Part shown: positions 59,861 to 64,000 of the stretch, one piece after another
Layout: the number at the start of each line of letters is the position of its first letter
How positions within the stretch are numbered: the first letter of the stretch is position 1
Assembly: GCA_965214915.1 (NCBI GenBank)
Contig: CBDCCP010000001.1
Coordinates: 806,001 to 870,000 of the forward strand
Direction of reading: 5' to 3'
DNA from: CATQHP01 sp965214915
GTDB lineage: Bacteria; Acidobacteriota; Terriglobia; Bryobacterales; UBA6623
DNA: 64,000 nt
Translations under genes and position numbers: made by a program
Notes under the pieces: generated by a model
Seen by the model: the letters and a program-made list of their open reading frames with translations, nothing else
What the model was told of the DNA's origin: nothing
Databases searched by the model: none

Positions 59861-62313
59861 CCTTTGCCCACGAATGGCTGCTCATCCTGACGGCCGCGCC
59901 GATAGCGTGGTGCGCCTGGGGGTGGCGCCGGAGCTACCGGCGTCTGGGGCTGTTGCTGAAAGCGGCGGCGTTGGTTGCTATCGTTCTGGCTCTGGCCGAG
60001 CCGCAGCGAAAAATTGCGGAGACATACGCGGCAGTAGCCGTGCTCAGCGATGTTTCCGCCAGCATTCCCGAAGAGCAGCGGGCGCGGCAGGAGTCGTTTG
60101 TAGGCCGCGCGCGGGGCGCCGCCGGCGGACACAGCCTGCGCCCCATGGAATTCGGCGCCAGAGCCGCGCGGGCGCTCGATGACGGGACGGCCGAACGGTC
60201 CACGAATATCGAATCGGCGCTGCGCGACTCGATGAGCGCATTGCCCCCGGACCGGGTTCCCCGCATTGTCCTGCTGAGCGACGGATTGGCCAATGAAGGC
60301 GCCGTCGAGCGCGCCGTTTTCGAGGCCCGCCGGCGGGGCGTTCCGGTCGACACGGTTGCGCTGCCGGGGCGAAAGGCGCCGGAGCTGAGCCTGACGGCGG
60401 TGACGATGCCGAGTCAGGCGTTCGTAGGCGAGCGGTTCCCGATCGATTTGACCGTGCGCAGCCCGGCGGCTGCGACAGCCTCGGTCGAGTTGCGCGCGGA
60501 GGGCAAGACGATCGGCGAATCCGTGCTGCGGCTGTCCGAGGGCGAAAGTCAGGTCACGGTCAGAGCGCGCCTGGATATCGCCGGATCGGCTTTGATCGAA
60601 GGGACGCTGCGCTCGCCGGCCCACGGCGAGGCAAGATTCGCCGGCGCCGTTTCGCTGTGGCGCCCCCGGGCGCTGCTCATTACCGGCGACGGCAACGCGG
60701 CAACAGCGCCGCTGGCCGGCGTATTGACGTCTTCCGGATTCGATCTGCAGCAAGCCGGGAGCGCTTCGATACTCGATGCAGAGGCGCGATCGCAATACGA
60801 CGTCATCGTCGCGGCGAACGAAAACTTCGAGGCTTGGAGCGAAAAAGTCAAAGCGGCGGCGGAGTATTTTGTCCGCGAAGGCGGCGGCTTCCTGTTGATC
60901 GCCGGCGAGCGCAATCTGTATCGGGAACCCGAGGAATCGGAAGAAGACATATTGCAGGCCATGCTGCCGGCGAAGCTCGCGCCGCCGCGGCTGCCCGAAG
61001 GAATCGCCGTCGTGCTCGTGGTCGACAAATCCTCGTCGATGGAGGGCAAAAAGATGCAACTGGCCAGGCAGTCGGCGCTCGGCGTAGTCGAGAATCTCCG
61101 GGCAATCGACAAGGTCGGCGTGCTGGCGTTCGACAACTCCTTCGAATGGGCCGTCCCGCTGCAGCGCAACGAATTTCCTGCGGCGACGAAGAAATTGATC
61201 AGCGGCATCGTCGCCGACGGCGGCACGCAGATCGCCCCGGCCCTGCACGAAGCGTACAGGCTGATCAAACCGCAGCAGACCGTCTATAAGCACGTCCTGC
61301 TGCTGACCGACGGCATCTCGGAGGAAGGGGACAGCATCGCTCTGGCCCGCGAAGCCGCGATGAACGCGATTACGATTTCGACAATCGGCCTGGGTCAGGA
61401 CGTCAACCGCTCGTATCTCGAACGCGTCGCCAACAGCGCGGAGGGCAAATCGTACTTTCTGCTCGACATCTCGGCGCTGGAGCAGATCGTGTTAAGAGAC
61501 GTGATGGAGCATACCGGCTCGTCGGTCACCGAAAAAGAGTTTACGCCGATTGCCGACCGCGGCTACGAAATTCTCGCCGACCTGGACCTCGCCGAGCCGG
61601 GGCCGCTGCTCGGCTGGGTCAAGTTCGAGGCCAAGCCGGAGGCGGATACGATTCTGCGGGTCGATGACGAAGACCCCCTGTTGATCCGCTGGCAATACGG
61701 GCTGGGGCGCTCGGTCGTCTTTGCCTCCGACGCCAAAGACCGCTGGGCCGCGAACTGGGTCGCTTGGAATGGATTCGACCGCTTCTGGGCAAACGTGATC
61801 CGCGATATCCTGCCCCGCTCCTCGACGAGCGGCGCGGCGACGGAGTACGACGCGGCAAGCGACGAGATCGTGGTGCGTTATCGCTCCGCCGTTTCCTCGG
61901 AAGCCGCAAGCCCGCCCGAGATTTACGCCCTGGGGCCGGACGGATACCGGCAGGCGCGGACGCCCGAGCGCGATGCCGAAGGCTACGTTGTGCGTTTCCC
62001 GGCGGAAGGCAGGTTCGGATTGTTCCGCATCCGGCCCGCGGCGGAGGCCCCCTTTTTCCCGGAGACGGCGCATTACCGAGAGAATTCGGAGCTCAGCGAA
62101 TACGGCGCGGACGTCGAGTTGATGCAGACGATCGCGGCCGCGACAGGCGGCCGATTCAATCCCGCCGCGGAAGAGATCTTCGATACGCAGGGCAAAGCGG
62201 TCGAGCGCCGGATGGACTTGTGGCCGCTGCTGCTGGCGCTGGCCATCGTGCTGAATCTGATCGAGCTTCTGGCGCGCAAGGGCTGGCTGCCCGTCTTGGG
62301 CCGCTGGGCCTGA
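59857..62313 (+). CDS. Membrane protein with two vWA domains and a GATase1-like middle
   Basis: An 818-residue protein. Two N-terminal membrane helices (to about residue 50) precede a first vWA domain with DVSAS (about 65-69). A middle region follows (RALLITGDGNAATAPLAGVLTSSGFDLQ, about 272-299), resembling glutamine-amidotransferase-like domains. A second vWA domain has VVLVVDKSSSMEGKKM, a full DxSxS, and LLLTDGISEEGD. A C-terminal extracytoplasmic region and a final membrane helix (LWPLLLALAIVLNLIELL) close it. It is the last gene of the DUF58 operon, whose three products probably form a membrane complex. Confidence 0.85.
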   Translation: MTFAHEWLLILTAAPIAWCAWGWRRSYRRLGLLLKAAALVAIVLALAEPQRKIAETYAAVAVLSDVSASIPEEQRARQESFVGRARGAAGGHSLRPMEFGARAARALDDGTAERSTNIESALRDSMSALPPDRVPRIVLLSDGLANEGAVERAVFEARRRGVPVDTVALPGRKAPELSLTAVTMPSQAFVGERFPIDLTVRSPAAATASVELRAEGKTIGESVLRLSEGESQVTVRARLDIAGSALIEGTLRSPAHGEARFAGAVSLWRPRALLITGDGNAATAPLAGVLTSSGFDLQQAGSASILDAEARSQYDVIVAANENFEAWSEKVKAAAEYFVREGGGFLLIAGERNLYREPEESEEDILQAMLPAKLAPPRLPEGIAVVLVVDKSSSMEGKKMQLARQSALGVVENLRAIDKVGVLAFDNSFEWAVPLQRNEFPAATKKLISGIVADGGTQIAPALHEAYRLIKPQQTVYKHVLLLTDGISEEGDSIALAREAAMNAITISTIGLGQDVNRSYLERVANSAEGKSYFLLDISALEQIVLRDVMEHTGSSVTEKEFTPIADRGYEILADLDLAEPGPLLGWVKFEAKPEADTILRVDDEDPLLIRWQYGLGRSVVFASDAKDRWAANWVAWNGFDRFWANVIRDILPRSSTSGAATEYDAASDEIVVRYRSAVSSEAASPPEIYALGPDGYRQARTPERDAEGYVVRFPAEGRFGLFRIRPAAEAPFFPETAHYRENSELSEYGADVELMQTIAAATGGRFNPAAEEIFDTQGKAVERRMDLWPLLLALAIVLNLIELLARKGWLPVLGRWA

Positions 62314-62350
62314 AGGCATGCAACGCCGGCGGCCGCCCCGCGTGGAAACG

Positions 62351-63526
62351 CTACCGGCCTTTCGCGCGATCTTTCGCGATGGCCGGCGCCAAGCCGAGCT
62401 TGCGGGCCGCGCGATAGGCGGGGGACGCGCGTATCGCTTCGATCCGCGCGCGGTACTCGGCGGCCTCGCGGTCGAGCCGCTGCGCCCATTCCGTTCGTTC
62501 GATCACGCGCGCCTCGGCTTCGTCCAGCAATTCGACCGCGCGCTTGAGCTCTTGATCGAGCCGCTGCGCCCACTCCGTCCGCTCCACCGCGCGCGCCTCC
62601 GCTTCATCCAGCAATTCGACCGCACGCTCGATCTCCGCCTTAAGATTTTCCGCCCACTGCGTTTTTTTCTCGTTTTCGGCCTCAAGCTCTTGAATGGCGA
62701 GTTGCGCCTGCCGCTGCTCCTCGCGATGAATGCGCGTGAGTTTTTCAAGCTCTGCAGCGGTTTCCTTGAGCCAGCGGGTCTTTTGTAAAAGCTCGCCCTC
62801 GAGCTTCTCGATATGCTGCTCGCGGTCGTGCAGGACGTTGCCGCCGCGCGGCAGATACACAAAACCCGGCAAGCCGATAAGCGGCGAATGCGAGCACGCC
62901 GCCAGAAAGAAATGCGCGGCGGCCGGATCGGCGGGGGTCGGTTCGACGCGAGTGCGAATGTCCGCGACCGGCTCCGGCAGAAAAGTAATCGCGTTGGCGT
63001 GATTCTCGAAAAAAATCGTCCGGTGGGGGAAGTATTCGGCGAGTGCTCGGCAAAACTCCTCGTAGTCGAATTCATGGACGTGAAACGGGTTCGGCTCGTC
63101 GCGCGAGCCTTCGTAGTAGATGCGGTTCGGCGTCGACACCAGGAACGTTCCCGCCGGGCGCAGCACCCGCGCGGCCTCGCGGATCAGCGCCTCCCAGTCC
63201 CCCAGATGCTCAATCACCTCGAAGGCGGCGACGGCGTCGAGCGCACCGCTGCGGAAGGGGAGCCGCGAGCAGTCGCCCTGAACGAAGCGGACGTTCCGGT
63301 ATTCTGCATATCCGCTGCGCACGGCCTCGGCCGCATTGTCCAGCGCATACACCGTGTCCGCAAGCGCCGCAAGCCGGGCGGCGCCGTAGCCGACGCCGCA
63401 GCCGGCGTCGAGAACGCATTTACCGGCAACGACCGCTTCGGCGAAGCTGTAGCGCCCCAAGTGCTCGTTCAGCAGATCAGGGGAAACACGCCCTGGGATC
63501 ACCCGCTCGCCGGTGAACTCGATCAT
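62351..63526 (-). CDS. SAM-dependent methyltransferase with repetitive coiled-coil tail
   Basis: A 391-residue protein. The methyltransferase domain occupies about residues 25-210: CVLDAGCGVGYGAARLA is motif I, FVQGDCSRLPF motif II, and FEVIEHLGDWEALIREAARVLRPAGTFLVSTPN the later motifs. After residue 235 follows a long coiled coil of Glu, Arg, Leu and Trp-containing repeats, including two near-identical 28-residue units (RAVELLDEAEAR, then ERTEWAQRLD). It may act on cell-surface glycans, as methyltransferases with coiled-coil rulers do. Its ATG overlaps the upstream gene's stop. Confidence 0.85.
   Translation of the reverse strand: MIEFTGERVIPGRVSPDLLNEHLGRYSFAEAVVAGKCVLDAGCGVGYGAARLAALADTVYALDNAAEAVRSGYAEYRNVRFVQGDCSRLPFRSGALDAVAAFEVIEHLGDWEALIREAARVLRPAGTFLVSTPNRIYYEGSRDEPNPFHVHEFDYEEFCRALAEYFPHRTIFFENHANAITFLPEPVADIRTRVEPTPADPAAAHFFLAACSHSPLIGLPGFVYLPRGGNVLHDREQHIEKLEGELLQKTRWLKETAAELEKLTRIHREEQRQAQLAIQELEAENEKKTQWAENLKAEIERAVELLDEAEARAVERTEWAQRLDQELKRAVELLDEAEARVIERTEWAQRLDREAAEYRARIEAIRASPAYRAARKLGLAPAIAKDRAKGR
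62473..62640 (-). repeat. Two 84-base tandem units in the methyltransferase coiled coil
   Basis: CGAGCCGCTGCGCCCA begins at 62473 and again at 62557, 84 bases apart, and the following bases are highly similar. Each unit encodes 28 residues of coiled coil; a weaker third unit lies next to them. Confidence 0.75.
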
Positions 63527-64000
63527 AATTTCTTTCCCAGGATTACGTAGTCGAGTCCGCCGAAGAACTTTTCGACGAACGGCTTGGTCGCCGGGTCTTT
63601 GCGCAGGCCGGCCAATTCCGGGATCCGCTCATACGCCGGGTTCAATTCCCGCACCTCGATTCCCCCGAAGCCGCTTTCTTCCATATAGAACCGGAGTTGC
63701 TGCGCCGGCGCCGGCCGCCGGTGCGTCGGGTCCAGGTAAAAGTCCCCGGTGAAAATCGCCAGGCAGGCCGGATTGGGCGTTTCGAGCGCGAGGATCCCTC
63801 CGGGTTTCAACTTTGCCGCGGCGAGCTCGACGAGCTCGGGCAGCCGCAGCGGCGGCAGGTGCTCGACGACGTGCGCGCAGACCACCGCCCCCAGACTGCC
63901 GGCTTCGCGCCGCTGCAAAAAAGCGAAAAGATCGCCCGCTTCGACATCGAGGCCCTTGGCCCGACAGGCGCTGACCGCATCCGGATCGGAATCTGCGCCA
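63523..64000 (-). CDS. Methyltransferase-domain protein, 5' end cut by window
   Basis: 159 residues are visible; the frame stays open to base 64000, so the start lies to the right. GADSDPDAVSACRAKGLDVE gives the end of the SAM-binding motif (acidic residue after the strand). VVCAHVVEHLPPLRLPELVELAAAKLKPGGILALETPN carries the later Rossmann motifs. FYLDPTHRRPAPAQQLRFYMEESGF and GGLDYVILGKKL end it. The DPTHRRP motif is seen in methyltransferases of polysaccharide clusters. It overlaps the following methyltransferase gene in ATGA, so a surface-glycan locus may start here. Confidence 0.82.
   Translation of the reverse strand, partial: GADSDPDAVSACRAKGLDVEAGDLFAFLQRREAGSLGAVVCAHVVEHLPPLRLPELVELAAAKLKPGGILALETPNPACLAIFTGDFYLDPTHRRPAPAQQLRFYMEESGFGGIEVRELNPAYERIPELAGLRKDPATKPFVEKFFGGLDYVILGKKL

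Overview
The window is a 64 kb piece of a GC-rich bacterial chromosome. Gene content points to an Acidobacteriota member, probably of the Bryobacterales/Solibacter type. It has secreted DUF1501 and heme-bearing DUF1549/DUF1553 proteins, DUF1080 and agarase-like hydrolases with Tat-type leaders, FG-GAP repeat proteins, and a pseudopilin secretion operon with a PilM/PilN-type fusion. Planctomycetota share some of these families, so the phylum call is an inference. No rRNA, tRNA or CRISPR array was recognised.

Layout. 1-4729: a tightly packed operon for secreted carbohydrate degradation (DUF1501 partial, DUF1080, two tandem agarase-like proteins). 4900-10315: a spermidine-synthase-like protein, a GNAT acetyltransferase, a LytS-type histidine kinase, ribA, a TIM-barrel isomerase and a ChbG/YdjC deacetylase. 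10316-10845: the only long gene-free stretch; it has a strong hairpin and AT-rich sequence. 10846-23866: ECF sigma factor, anti-sigma factor, a small exported protein, then a type II secretion operon (E, F, G, H, I, J, K, L/PilMN, M, C, D). The secretin carries a long Gly/Tyr/Met-rich insert. 23765-25453: a lactate permease running tail-to-tail into the secretin gene. 25577-31189: a DUF1553/DUF1501 pair and an FG-GAP protein. 31227-36505: Fic protein, prephenate dehydratase, an esterase, and a HipA-like kinase paired with DUF3037. 36685-39670: a coiled-coil gene split by an ISAzo13-type insertion sequence; removing the element restores one reading frame. 39845-44550: a cupin-like protein, a MATE transporter and a PHP-domain protein. 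44639-48795: a type III-like restriction-modification pair bracketed by a 15-bp direct repeat. 48925-56894: a thiamine-diphosphate enzyme, a pentaheme cytochrome, NfeD plus an SPFH protein, a xylose-isomerase-like protein, bactofilin, adenylate kinase, an SDR oxidoreductase and metF. 56980-62313: a DUF58, BatA-like and double-vWA operon. 62351-64000: two methyltransferases, one with a repetitive coiled-coil tail and one cut by the window end.

The most interesting signals are these: the HipA-like/DUF3037 pair next to an IS-split gene; the R-M module with flanking direct repeats and an AT-rich recognition domain; about ten genes whose -10 box sits so close to the start codon that their mRNAs should be leaderless; mirror-image promoters between metF and the DUF58 operon; and a sigma/anti-sigma pair placed ahead of the secretion operon.

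Coordinates of start codons come from reading the sequence by eye. Family names come from motif recognition, with no database search.
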